Shown piece by piece: positions 11,302 through 22,023 of a stretch of DNA of 64,000 nt. The notes under the pieces were generated by a model, which saw only the letters and a list, made by a program, of their open reading frames with translations, did no database searches and was not told where the DNA came from. The stretch's first letter is position 1. Each line of letters begins with the position of its first letter. Made by a program: the position numbers and the translations under genes. Origin of the DNA: Hysterangium stoloniferum (Eukaryota; Basidiomycota; Agaricomycetes; Hysterangiales; Hysterangiaceae); contig WHVD01000193.1 of assembly GCA_015178975.1 (NCBI GenBank), forward strand, positions 62,001 to 126,000, given 5' to 3'.

Positions 11302-12184
11302 TAAGTAAAAGTGATATTTTATATTGCATATAATTGACAAGGTTGTCTTCTTAGATACCTTCGTGGATCGAAAATGTTACACCGAGTTGGTGCAATCAGG
11401 AAGACTTTGTCAGTAATAATAATGCTACTCTTTCGAACCGTACCTAATTTTCTATCTTAGAATAAGTACATCTGCACTGTTTAACGATCTCGAATTCCCT
11501 GGTCCCTCCACATTCGCACTCGCACCACCCATTGGGCCTGAATGATCATCTCTAATAATTGTCACTTTCATTAATTGTCACTCATTAATTGTCACTTTCA
11601 TTAATGTTGCATCTTCTTGTGTTGGACTCGAAATACACCTGTTATATCTGCATGAACGTGAGGCTAGTGTCTGCCCCACGAAGCACGACCATGATTCTTG
11701 TGGGGACGAATGTCAATATAGTCACGAGAGCACATCATCAGTATGGCCATAGTGTCCGCAGATTTCTGTCCTTCAATATACTGGAGCGTCAGAGGGGATA
11801 TCACAGAACTTTCATTTTAATTCAGGGATCATATGTAAACAATCCGTGGTTTCTAGTACTTCCATTCCGACTTCAATGCCCTACATTCATCGACTCTGAT
11901 GGGCCCCCCAGACGACTACTGCTATAAGATATTATAATTAATGGCAAGACAGAGAAAGAGCGTGCGCCCATGGTGCCATGATGCATCCAGAGATATTATA
12001 TAGGCAGCAGGGTTATGCGTCGATCACTATTAAGCATACATCAGTTTAAATAAATAGTGAATAATTTATAAAGCATTTTCGTCCTAACTATGTAGTGATG
12101 TCACGATTCACGAAACGAGGATCCGTGAGTGTATCTGGCACGCACCAAGGCAAAAAAGTCCATTAGTCTCTTCTATCCAGGCTA

Positions 12185-13600
12185 ACCCCTATAAACCATT
12201 TTACATTCCCCCTACCACCACAGATCACCGGAAGGTTCTTGGAAGGTATATACCTAGCGAAGGTTTCGGCAAAGGTCAGCAGGTTGATATAGTGCATCTG
12301 TCACACCAAGATTATTAAATTGCACATTAATCTGAGCTGGATTGGCCGGCTTGTCAAGTAGCAAGGCTTTTGACCAACTCGAAGGCGCCAAAAGTTTACT
12401 GGCACAGCCCTGAATAATTATGCAAAAAATTAGATTAGTGTAAAAGCCGTTTGTGCGAGATGCTACTTTCCGAATCAAAGTTGGAGTCAAGCCAATAAAA
12501 AATACCCTCAAACCCTCCCTGCGGTAGGAACATCGGACGATTGACAGGATATTATCGTATGGATTAGTTGACGATCTTTCTTTCGCCTGAATACGTGTCT
12601 TCACCACACCGAACCCAAAAGTAGTTACCCATCCAACTACGCCCGCGATACCCCGGCTGTAATCCTGGCCGACTTACCACACATGCAGAGCCGCATCATT
12701 GACCACTGGCCACCCCTGGCCGACTTACCAATTGCCCGTGTCACTGAGTCCCAACCCGATATTGGGCTCGATCAACACCATTCCCCTAGTGACACATACG
12801 CCTGGTGGAACCGGATCAGGATCTCGAATCTCTTCTCATCTCCTTGACTCTATATAAAACCCCATATCCTATAGCGATAGAATATCATCTCCTTGACCAT
12901 TAATCCTTTCCCCACTCTTCCCTAGGGAACCTCGCATTCACCTTGTATCCTACTGATATGTAAAAATAAAGAAAACTTAGTCCTGTCCGTGTTGACCGAG
13001 TGAGGCTGATACCGACAGCCTTACACCGGCCGCCATAAGACGGGGCCAAGAAAGTTGTTGTTGAAGTTCATCACCCACGTCAGGATATAGAGAAAGATGC
13101 GGATACGGCGAAGGAGATGGCCTTAGGAGCCTACAGCACCCTTCATACTTTAAATCGCTCACCGGTGAGAACGGTGACCTTTACGTCGAAAAGACTAACT
13201 CGCCGTTGCAAAATATGCACCATATCCAAGATGGCGAAGGGCCCGTGATGGTCATTCCACGGTAAAGGCCTTGTATTCCATGTTTTTTCTGAAGATATCT
13301 AATGCAACTCGACTTGCAGTGAGTCGCGAATTAATGTGCGCCTGCTGCAAGATCGGTTGGACATGTGATCAGGCTAGGTAAAAAATAAATAATGCCCCCA
13401 ATAATTTGAGAAACTCACGAAGCAACAATGCCACTACCAGCACCTGCCAAGGTTATTTGTGCTATTGCGGGCTCTTGTGATTCTTGCTCTAGCTGCAACT
13501 TCATAAGATAGCCATAGCTCGAGAAGGCTATTCAAAAAAACGCATAACTCGCCTTGAAGTTAATTGATTCAATGGCAAGATTTATTTGAGCATTATACGT
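12185..13600 (-). pseudogene. Mitochondrial carrier fragment (duplicated)
   Basis: Partial copy of the carrier gene at 31.2-32.5 kb, keeping introns, so it arose by DNA duplication and not by retroposition. It holds the third carrier repeat (FDVVKTRIQAKERSSTNPYD at the equivalent site, then REGLRVFFIGLTPTLIRK), a block homologous to DELQQQLSWPRLMAAG, and part of the second repeat. The first repeat and the start are missing: similarity ends at about 13597, inside the gene. A 368-base solo LTR interrupts it at 12658-13025. It cannot make a full carrier (normally six membrane helices). Confidence 0.8.
12658..13025. mobile_element. Solo LTR with 5-base target duplication
   Basis: A 368-base insertion absent from the paralogous carrier copy. 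It starts TGTAA, ends TTACA (inverted terminal bases) and is flanked by direct CCGGC repeats (12653-12657 and 13026-13030). The empty site at about 31545-31560 has CCGGC once. Inside are a TATA-like tctatataaaacc near 12850 and an aaataaa-type signal near 12964, in LTR-like order on the plus strand. No internal element remains, so it is a solo LTR. The family is undetermined. Confidence 0.85.
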
Positions 13601-13884
13601 ATCTTCATAATCGAACCCCCCTGACTCATGGTGATCTGAAAAGGTTCGCAACTTTGTCTTCACTACTTTAGGTGGAATTTTTTTCAATTATGAGCAGTGC
13701 AAATATTCTTGCAATGAATTCGGGACTGTCATTCTCGCAGACTTTGGTGGTCTGTCTAGGATTAGCATTGAAGCGACGATTTCGATGTTGCATGGCTCAG
13801 GATCCCGGGTGAAATAGAATCCGGACCACTAAAGACAACCAATGTTATGGTTATGGACACATTATGCTTGAAGTTCGTTTCAGA
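13601..13884 (+). pseudogene. Protein kinase gene fragment (duplicated)
   Basis: About 280 bases matching 35711-36032 of the tandem kinase gene: the end of the exon around the catalytic loop, the intron, and the DFG/APE exon (ILAMNSG.., DFGGLSRISIEATISML). It carries small deletions relative to the parent, including around the APE region, and has neither the start nor the end of a gene. It is joined directly to the carrier fragment on the left and to unit B on the right. It has no coding capacity as a kinase. Confidence 0.8.
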
Positions 13885-14609
13885 TTTTCCTCGATCCTCG
13901 ATCGCGCATTAATGTGCGCATCGTCTCAACTAGAGTGACCGGATCCGGGCGAAGAAAAGAATACTTACATGGGAATTTTTTTTTTAAAAAAGACTCTCAA
14001 TAATAGGAGCTTACCCGTTATCGATACGTCTGAGCCAATAAACGCGTTAAGTCCTGGATATATTCAGGACTTGGAACAAGTATTAGTGCTGGTATCGCAA
14101 TCGGAATCATAGGTACCTGAATGGCTCGACTTGTTCTTTTAAAATTAGATCGTTTTATTTTTGCGCAATTGTCAAATGTTGGCGTACTATGATGACCCCT
14201 GTCATGAGGATTGATTAGCGGAACCTAGTGAAAGTGCACACTACAACCAGGCTCATGAATTCAGGCAATTCACGTATATAACAGCCCCAAGATAGATTTG
14301 AATAAACGGCTCTCTGCGGTCATGTACGATTGATTAATTACCAGATGAATAACCAGACTCACTCTATATGCATGTACATAGTAGCTTCCAAGGACACATC
14401 GACTCTGCGAGCAGGATTGTGACCCATGGCAGTTAACAAGATCTCCCATACAAAACCCGGATTCCTCAAGCGAAGGTTAGGCTTTGTTTAGGCGTATCCT
14501 CTATAAGGAAGTTTCCGTTGCATGCTTTATTATTATTTAATCCATACACGCTTTAAAACGAAAGAATAAGATTAGAACCTACATAGCCGTATTAATTTAA
14601 TTGCTCAGG

Positions 14610-14616
14610 TATAAAA
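14610..14616 (+). promoter_or_regulatory. TATA box, secreted gene copy B
   Basis: tataaaa 68 bases before the ATG at 14678, at the same position and in the same context as in copy A. Confidence 0.55.
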
Positions 14617-14677
14617 TCAGCTCAGTCGGTTCAAAATCCGACAGACAAGAGATATCACTCTTACCACCATTAAGACG

Positions 14678-15177
14678 ATGAAATCGTTTTTCTCTGTACT
14701 GGCGCTCTTGAGTATTCTGGCTGTGGTGTCTGCCGCCCCTCTTGAGCCAGCGGCGGTAGAGTCGCCGGTGCCGGCGGCGCGGGGGTTGGCGGAAATAGCA
14801 GCCAGGAAGGAAAAGGAGGGGCTGGGGGGAACGTTGGGAAAGGAGGGGCTGGGGGAAGCGCTAGGGAAGGGGGGGCTGGCAGCGGCGTTGGGGAAGGGAG
14901 GCCTGGGGGGGACGGTGGGGGCAGGGGGGTTGAACGGGATGGTGGGGAAGGTGGTGGGGGATGGGGGACTGACAGGGGAGGTGTGGGGGAAGGCGGACAA
15001 GCCGGGACTGCTGAGGGGAAGAAAGGGAAGGGGAAGAAGGGGAAAAAAGGGAAGAAGTCGCGGGACTTCATAGAGTTGGCGCAGCCGGCCATCGCGACGC
15101 CTGAAAACGCGAGGGAGTTGATGGATGACGCTGAAGGATTCGTCGGGTCCCACCCGCCTGTCTACAGGAGGCTCTAG
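14678..15177 (+). CDS. Small secreted Gly/Lys-rich protein, copy B
   Basis: Signal peptide MKSFFSVLALLSILAVVSA with cleavage likely after VSA, then LEPAAVESPVPAARGLAEIA and an imperfect GLGGTLGKEG/GLAAALGKGG decapeptide-like repeat for about 60 residues. In the ATG frame the protein ends at 15073 in an Arg/Lys/Gly-rich tail. The neighbouring frame, from about 15000, carries the conserved tail shared with copy A (ELAQPAIATPENARELMDD ..PPVYRRL, stop at 15177). Either a small intron or a G/A-run indel separates the two. An intron with donor gtaagt at 15179 and an acceptor before atacttccgtgg could join a further exon with Cys residues. It is likely a secreted or wall-associated protein of unknown role. 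No family recognised. Confidence 0.5.
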
Positions 15178-16072
15178 TAAGTAAAAGTGATATTTTATAT
15201 TTCATATAATTGACAAGGTTGTCTTCTCAGATACTTCCGTGGATGGAAAATGTTACACGGAGTCGGTGCAACCAGGAGGACTTTGTCAGTAATAATAATT
15301 CTTTCGAACCGTACCTAATTTTCTATCTTAGGATAAGTACATCTGCACTGTTTTACGATCTCGAATTCTCTAGTCCCTCCACACTAACACCCACACCACC
15401 CATTGGACCGATATGATCATCTCTAATCATTGTCACTTTCATTAATGTTCCATCTTCTTCTCAGACTCAAAATACACCTGTTATATCTGCATGAATGTGA
15501 GGCTAGTGTCTGCCCCACGAAGCACGACCATGATTCTTGTGCAGACGAATGTTATTATAGTCACGAGAGTACATCGTCATCAGTAAGGCCATTGTTTCCG
15601 CAGATTTCTGTCCTTTAATATACCAGAGCGTCAGAGGGGACATCACAGAACCTTCATTTTTAGTTCAAGCATCATATGTAAACAATCCACGGTTTCTACT
15701 CTTTCCATTCAGACCAACTTCAATGCCCCACATTCATCGACTCTGATGGGCGCCTAGATGACTACTGCTCTGGTCGATCCGCTCACTATAAAACAAGATA
15801 TTATAATTAATGGTCGACAGAGAAAGAACGTGCGCCCATAGTGCCTGCATGCGTCCCAGCAGGATATTATATAGACAGCAGGGTTATGCGTTCATGTATA
15901 CAATCATGTTCAATCCCCGACCACTATTGAGCATAAATCAGTTTAAATAAACAGTGAATAATTTATAAAGCATTCTTGTCCTAACTATGTAATGATGTCA
16001 CTATTCACGAAATGAGGATCCATGAGGTACCAAGGCAAAAAAGGTCCCTTAGTCTCTTCTATCCAGGCTAAC

Positions 16073-16953
16073 TTCGGCTTTCGACACAACTTCATACATC
16101 TCTCGCAAGGCAAGTTCATGTCTTTGCAGTCAAGGGATCCCGACTTAAATGTTATTTTTCTACCAGGCGGGGTTTTCGCTTTTTCAAAGGCATTTAGAAA
16201 ACTATGCCCTTGTAGGATATCGTTAGGGGCATATGACAAAATGAGTAATGTGAGCAATTCTGGATTCCATACTTTATTAATTGCTTATTCTGTTCTACAG
16301 GTGTCATTATTTTTCGAGTGCTAGTGATATCCAGACTCGGACCAAGGACCCGCTTTTTGTCATCTAAACCGGATATGGTGGTTGATGCGCGATGCCTCGG
16401 CGTGCGTAGGCTCTTGATCACTACTAGGTACGATCTACATTGGCAATAACTGCAAAACACCATAATATCCTTTGTGAGTTTGCATGGATTTGCCGGCGCC
16501 TCAAAGATTTCAGATGCTTCCGACTGAACAGAGGCGTGTGCGTGGTGGCTCAACAAATTACTCTTTGTGAACACCGTATTAACTCAAGGGGGCATACATT
16601 TGGTTGTCCGGTGGCACTGCAACCATTATCTCAATGAAATGGCTTGGAAGCTTAAAAAAACAAGGGTTATTATGCTATCTCTCCTGATGAAAGCCCGTGC
16701 CCCCAGTGAGCGTTGACGCGGACAACACATCTTTTTTTGTGGAGCGTTTAGGTAACAGCCTGGCTGCCCTCTCGGGCCCTGCCATATGTGGACTAGCTCG
16801 TTCCAGGAAAATTAAGGGCGGACGAAAGGCCTAAACTATAAACATAGAGCATGGGGTACCCCGAAGAAATGGTGTTACGCACGCTGGCCGCGGGTAGCAA
16901 TGTGGGACTCAAGAAGATGAAGTCCTCACAGAAGCCCCCAGCCCCCCTACCCA
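16073..16953. other. Unassigned spacer before the Copia element
   Basis: About 880 bases with short open frames on both strands (for example 15985-16257 minus with a CERCMKLCRK cluster, and 16194-16574 minus). They do not join into a gene I recognise. It may be a decayed element or gene. The last 5 bases before the element (16954-16958, ctaca) are its target duplication. Confidence 0.35.
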
Positions 16954-16958
16954 CTACA

Positions 16959-17263
16959 TGTTAGAGTATGATATTACAGCTCTTACATAGTCTATGATGT
17001 TCCCTATATTTTTCTGATATTTGTAGTATTTTTCCCAGCACTGTAGGTGCAGTATTGAGTGAGTTACCTAGTAAGGTAACTGATGTGTAGGTGCTTAGGT
17101 AAGCACCCTGTAGTATACTCCGCTGTGGGTGTGGGAAAGTCTCCTTAGTGTTTACTTTCCTCACACTCACAGGTATGTAGTTATTTCACAGTTGAATACA
17201 TTAAGTGTTTACTTTCCTCACACTCACAGGGTGTTTGTCAAGAGTTATTCAACTGTTTCAACA
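16959..17263 (+). repeat. Copia 5' LTR
   Basis: 305-base LTR with TGTT...AACA ends. It contains an internal direct repeat of tgtttactttcctcacactcacag (two copies, about 17150-17173 and 17207-17229). It matches the 3' LTR throughout as far as can be seen. Confidence 0.95.
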
Positions 17264-17865
17264 GGTTATGGGCCCCGGCTTCTAAACCGGTACATCCAGT
17301 TGTCATCTGCGCAATCCATCACTTTGCACATCTTTTCTGACAACTTCTACTTGTCCAAAACACTCTACATTGCGTTTGGATTTTATTTTGGTTATATCTC
17401 CTTGGATTTTGGCCTGATTTGGTCGCTTTTTGGACTCACATCTCACACCTGTGATTGTGCGCATTTTTCGCCCATTTAGGCGCCCGTGTCCATAAAAGGA
17501 AATATATTCCCACGCTCCAAATCGCTTGTCGTCGCTCAAGTTCCCTTTTTTTGGGCAACTTCATTTTTATCACCCTTGTGACTCACCCTGTCACACCCTG
17601 TCACCTCTCTCTCCAGTCACACTCTTCCCTCACACCTCAAGCACTTCACAGTATCATCTGGGTCTGTGCCACGTCATTTTCCCTTTTTAACACGGTCTTT
17701 TAGATACATTGAACTTGAACTGTTGGCATTGTGCTCTTCAGTGGGCCTTTGTTTTTACCTTCCTTGCAATATCACGGTAACCCTGTTGAGCAAGGTGGTG
17801 TTACAACTGCGAGTCCAATTACTTAGTTCTTTTTAAGTTAAATTCTTGGTGGATATTGATGTGTC

Positions 17866-20800
17866 ATGGCATCCAGTGATACTTACAAACGTAGTGTCAT
17901 ATTGGGAGAGAATAATTATGAGGATTGGAGACATGACGTAATTGGTCTTTTGCGTATGGAGAACTGTCTCTCTATTGCCACTGGCAAAGAAAAACAACCT
18001 AGTGAGACTAGTTTACAGTCTGCCTGGTTGGAGCACTCCAATAAAGCAGCTGGTATCATATGGCGCTCTCTTGGACCTACACAGCGCACCCATGTTGACA
18101 TTGATGATGGTCCTGATGATATGTGGTCTAAAATTGACAAGGCACATAATAAACAACTCCCTGCAGTTCGTTTTAGTGCCTACAATGACCTCTTTAATAT
18201 TCGGAAGGAACCTGATGAATCTCTAACTTCATTAATGAGTCGTGTTGACAAGGTTTGTGCACGTGTCCAGAACTTGCGTCCAAAGGGGTACACTCTTGCC
18301 ATGCTGGATGATGAGCTTGCTGCTCTCACTTTACTTCGTTCTCTGCCTGAATCTGACTCTGTGTGGACTTCATCTTTAATGATGAATACTGCTATCACAT
18401 TCTCTGATGTCAAAACTCACTTTGCATCACAAGAGAGTTTGCAGTCTGCCAGAAATTTAGAGACGGCGAACAAAATTGTGTCAAAGACTTCCAACACTTC
18501 TGGTAAAGTTTCTTGCACATTCTGCAATGGTTCCACCCACACCCAAGACAATTGTTACGAGTATGCAAATGCACAGAAACAGGCAAAGGCCAAAGTTGAG
18601 CAGAAGAAAAAGGAGTATAAAGAAAGAAAGACTGCTAAGGCTGACAAAGCTAATGCGTCTGACAAGGTATCAGAGGAGAAGAAACCAGAGAGTGCTGGAA
18701 ATGCAAGTGTTTCTATCCCTGACTCTACCGATCCATCTTGTGCTCTCCTTGTCAATGCTAGTTCTGACTGGACTGCTGACACAGGTGCTTCTTCGCACAT
18801 GACTCCCCATCGTCATTGGTTTTCAAGTTATACCCCGTTTCAAACACCTATCCAAGTTGCAAATGGACAAATAGTTATGTCTGCAGGGATAGGAGCAGTG
18901 CGGTTTAAGCCTAAAGGGAATGGAAATGTAATAATAGAGTTTGAAAGGGTTCTCCATGTTCCCCATCTCACAAGTAACCTCCTCTCCATCTTGTATTTGA
19001 CAAAGAGAAAGAATTTCTGTGTCTCTATCTTTCATTCCACCATGTCTTTCTATTTGAGAAAGGTCTTGCGTTTCACTGCCACAGTCAATGAACATAACCA
19101 GGCCTATTTGGATGGAATGACGGTACCTATGACGGATTATGCAGGTCTTGTTACAACCTGTCCCTTGGACTCCACACTTTGGCATCGTCGCTTTAATCAT
19201 CTCAATCATGCCGATATCCAGAAGCTCCTCAAAGGTGATTTGGTTGGTGGGATAAAGATTGACTCTCACACGTCTCCTGATCCTATTTGTGAACCTTGTT
19301 TGGCTGGAAAACAGAACAGAGTGATTAATAAAATAGCAACAACACGCTATACTAAACCACTTGCACTCATTCACAGTGATGTTCATGGTCCCTTGCCTAC
19401 ACAAACTGTGGAAGGGTTTCGCTACTGGATCACTTTCATTGATGATGCCTCACGCTATGCTTCGATTGCATTACTCAAAAATAAGAGTGATGCCTTTCAG
19501 GCATTTAAGCAATATAAGGCTAAAGTGGAGAACTTGCTTGGTCAGAAGATCAAGATATTCAGAGATGACAAGGGTGGAGAATATATGTCTAAGGAGTTTG
19601 ATACCTTCCTTTCCACTGCTGGCATCAGCCGGCAGCATACTGTGCGGAATGAACCACATCAGAATGGGGTTGCTGAACGCTTCAACAGAACATTGGAAGA
19701 AGGGGCTACTTCAATTATGGCTGAATCCCACCTCCCTCCCTCATTCTGGGGACATGCTGTCATTGCCATTACTCATGTGCGCAACTGCTCACCTACCACT
19801 GCTCTTAAGCATTCTGTGCCTTATACTGTCTGGCATAGTAGGAAACCAGAAGTATCACATCTTAGGGTATTTGGCTGTACTGCTTATGTGCATGTACAGA
19901 AGGATCAACGTATTGGACTTGGCTCTCATACACAGAAATGTGTCTTTATTGGATATCCTCCAGATTATAAGGGTTGGATGTTTTACAATCCCTTGACTAA
20001 GAAGACTATTATCAGTAATAATGCTGTCTTTGATGAGAGAGTCTTACCAGGCTTGTCTAAACCTGCCATACCTTCTACTCCTACTGCTCCTGATGTTCTT
20101 CCTGATACTCCACAATTTATTGATTTGTTTATTCCTGGACCCTCTAGGTCTATTCAGGTGGGAGCCCAGCCTAATCAGATGGGAGCTCCACAGGAACCAA
20201 ATCCAGTGGGAGATGGTCAGAATAATGCTTTGCCTCCTGGTCCTAGTTCCAACTCTGATTCTAATTCTGAACATTCTGAACGTTCACCGAGTCCTCCTCC
20301 TCAACCACGTCGCAATCCACCCAGAAACAGAGTTCCTCCTAAGCGTTTCTGGCAAGTTGACCCTGCTCACATCCACAATTATAGAGAATCTACTCCTGTA
20401 GTTGAGTCCAGTGATGAGGCAGAGGATTCTCCACTACATTCTCCTCCTCCAGTTGAGTCTGAGGAAGAAGCCCTAGCTGCCAGTGAGGGAGATCTTTACA
20501 TTGGTGTGGATGAAGCCTTTGAGTTTGCCTACAAGGCCAGTGCTCATGATGATGCACCGAGAACTCTCAAAGAGGCCTTACAAAGTCCTGATGCTGACAA
20601 GTGGTATGACGCTGCATATGCAGAAATGCAATCCCTGCTTGAAAATGGCACTTTTCGCCTTGCTAAACTACCTGAGGGTCGTAAAGCTATTGGCTCTCGT
20701 TGGGTGTTTGTGATCAAGCGTAAGAAGGATGGGTCAATTGACAAGTTCAAAGCTCGTCTTGTTGCAAAAGGCTATGCACAACGACCAGGGTTTGACTTCA

Positions 20801-22023
20801 CTGATACCTTTGCTCCTACTGCCAAATGGGCCACTTTGCGTGCTGTCCTAGCATTGGCTGCACTGGAGGACATGGAACTTGAGAGTGTAGATATCTCCTC
20901 TGCATTCTTGAATGGTGAACTTGAAGAGGAAGTATACTTGCAGCAGCCTGAAGGTTTTCACCAAGGTGCTCGTGATGAGTTCTTACTTCTTCTGAAAGGA
21001 CTATATGGTTTACGCCAGTCACCTCGTATCTGGCACAAGAAGTTGAATGCTGTCCTGCTCAGTTTGGGTTTCAAACAGGTGCTATGCGATCATAGCATTT
21101 GGGTCTTCCAAAAGGGTGATGTCAAAGTCATTATACCAGTATTTGTAGATGACATGACTATTGCATCTAAATCCAAGGAGGCTATCAAAAAGCTCAAAGA
21201 TGATCTAAAGAGCCACTTCAAATTGCATGATCTTGGTCCTACTTCTTACTTGTTAGGTGTTGGCATTGAAAGAGACAGGACAAAGCATACTATTACTCTA
21301 TCACAGCGTCAATACATCTTGGACATGTTACAGCGTTATGGTCTTGCTGACTGCAATCCCATTGGTACACCTATGATACCTAACTCAAAATTGAGTAAAG
21401 ACCAGGCTCCAGTGTCTCCTGAAGAGATTGCATACATGAAGGACATTCCATACATCCATGCTGTTGGTTCTCTTATGTATTTGGCTGTTGCCACTCGTCC
21501 AGACATTGCCTATACTGTTGGAGTATTAGCCAGATTTAATCACAATCCAGGAAAGGCTCATTGGCTAGCAGTACAACATCTCTTTCGATATCTCAAAGGC
21601 ACCCTTGACTTGGGCTTGACCTTTGGCCCTAGTAATGACAGGGAATTGTTTGTGTCTTATTCAGATGCTGACCATGGAGGTGATAAGTCAACTGGAAAAT
21701 CTACTGGGGCATATGTGGTTAAGATGGGTACTGGAGCCATTAGCTGGCAGAGCAAACTCCAGACTATTGTAACTCTCTCTACTACTGAAGCAGAGTATAT
21801 TGCAGCAGTGTCAGCTGGTCAGGAAGTGCTATGGTTGCGAAACTTATTTGAGGAATTGGGATATCCTCAAAAGACTGCATCCACTTTGTATCTTGACAAC
21901 CAATCTTCTATTGCAGTTGCCAGAGATCCTGAACATCATGGCTGTTACGACCGTGTCGTAACCCATGTCGCAACCCGATGGTCTCCGAGAATACTACAGT
22001 CTATCGATGTTTCGAGTTATTGA
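17866..22023 (+). CDS. Copia gag-pol reading frame (fossil, interrupted)
   Basis: Polyprotein frame of the Copia element. In order by DNA position: gag (about 17866-18480), zinc knuckle CX2CX4HX4C (about 18513-18560), aspartic protease with DTGASSHM (about 18775), integrase with HHCC and DDE regions (about 19190-19800), Ser/Pro-rich linker, reverse transcriptase with FVDDM (about 20640-21400), RNase H with SYSDADHGG (from about 21655). The element's own coding stops at 21942, where the Gypsy-type element enters. The last ~80 bases of the open frame (to 22023) are sequence of the inserted LTR. The gag, protease, integrase, RT, RNase H order is diagnostic of Copia/Pseudoviridae. Confidence 0.95.
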   Translation: MASSDTYKRSVILGENNYEDWRHDVIGLLRMENCLSIATGKEKQPSETSLQSAWLEHSNKAAGIIWRSLGPTQRTHVDIDDGPDDMWSKIDKAHNKQLPAVRFSAYNDLFNIRKEPDESLTSLMSRVDKVCARVQNLRPKGYTLAMLDDELAALTLLRSLPESDSVWTSSLMMNTAITFSDVKTHFASQESLQSARNLETANKIVSKTSNTSGKVSCTFCNGSTHTQDNCYEYANAQKQAKAKVEQKKKEYKERKTAKADKANASDKVSEEKKPESAGNASVSIPDSTDPSCALLVNASSDWTADTGASSHMTPHRHWFSSYTPFQTPIQVANGQIVMSAGIGAVRFKPKGNGNVIIEFERVLHVPHLTSNLLSILYLTKRKNFCVSIFHSTMSFYLRKVLRFTATVNEHNQAYLDGMTVPMTDYAGLVTTCPLDSTLWHRRFNHLNHADIQKLLKGDLVGGIKIDSHTSPDPICEPCLAGKQNRVINKIATTRYTKPLALIHSDVHGPLPTQTVEGFRYWITFIDDASRYASIALLKNKSDAFQAFKQYKAKVENLLGQKIKIFRDDKGGEYMSKEFDTFLSTAGISRQHTVRNEPHQNGVAERFNRTLEEGATSIMAESHLPPSFWGHAVIAITHVRNCSPTTALKHSVPYTVWHSRKPEVSHLRVFGCTAYVHVQKDQRIGLGSHTQKCVFIGYPPDYKGWMFYNPLTKKTIISNNAVFDERVLPGLSKPAIPSTPTAPDVLPDTPQFIDLFIPGPSRSIQVGAQPNQMGAPQEPNPVGDGQNNALPPGPSSNSDSNSEHSERSPSPPPQPRRNPPRNRVPPKRFWQVDPAHIHNYRESTPVVESSDEAEDSPLHSPPPVESEEEALAASEGDLYIGVDEAFEFAYKASAHDDAPRTLKEALQSPDADKWYDAAYAEMQSLLENGTFRLAKLPEGRKAIGSRWVFVIKRKKDGSIDKFKARLVAKGYAQRPGFDFTDTFAPTAKWATLRAVLALAALEDMELESVDISSAFLNGELEEEVYLQQPEGFHQGARDEFLLLLKGLYGLRQSPRIWHKKLNAVLLSLGFKQVLCDHSIWVFQKGDVKVIIPVFVDDMTIASKSKEAIKKLKDDLKSHFKLHDLGPTSYLLGVGIERDRTKHTITLSQRQYILDMLQRYGLADCNPIGTPMIPNSKLSKDQAPVSPEEIAYMKDIPYIHAVGSLMYLAVATRPDIAYTVGVLARFNHNPGKAHWLAVQHLFRYLKGTLDLGLTFGPSNDRELFVSYSDADHGGDKSTGKSTGAYVVKMGTGAISWQSKLQTIVTLSTTEAEYIAAVSAGQEVLWLRNLFEELGYPQKTASTLYLDNQSSIAVARDPEHHGCYDRVVTHVATRWSPRILQSIDVSSY

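Larger units (their letters stand above)
10078..12184 (+). repeat. Segmental duplication, unit A
   Basis: About 2.1 kb that recurs in direct orientation at about 13885-16072 (unit B). Both start near the doublet ctcgatcctcgatc and end near tctatccaggctaac. They share the promoter, the small secreted protein gene and about 900 bases downstream, with many substitutions and small indels, so the duplication is not recent. The 1.7 kb between the units is a mosaic of other duplicated host sequence. Confidence 0.85.
13885..16072 (+). repeat. Segmental duplication, unit B
   Basis: Second direct copy of the ~2.1 kb unit A, with the better-preserved secreted protein gene. It differs from A by many single-base changes and short indels. 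To its right the similarity stops after tctatccaggctaac, where unit A runs into the carrier fragment instead. Confidence 0.85.

Noticed and set aside
10844-11340. Long Pro-rich frames on the minus strand opposite the secreted protein genes (also 14617-15153)
   Set aside because: They are the reverse reading of Gly/Lys codon repeats and have no start context or homology.
15985-16574. Zinc-binding protein (CERCMKLCRK)
   Set aside because: Cys spacing fits no known finger, the frames are short, and no splice chain joins them.
16961-17170. Small ORF repeated at 29506-29715
   Set aside because: It lies wholly within the two Copia LTRs. The repeat only reflects LTR identity.
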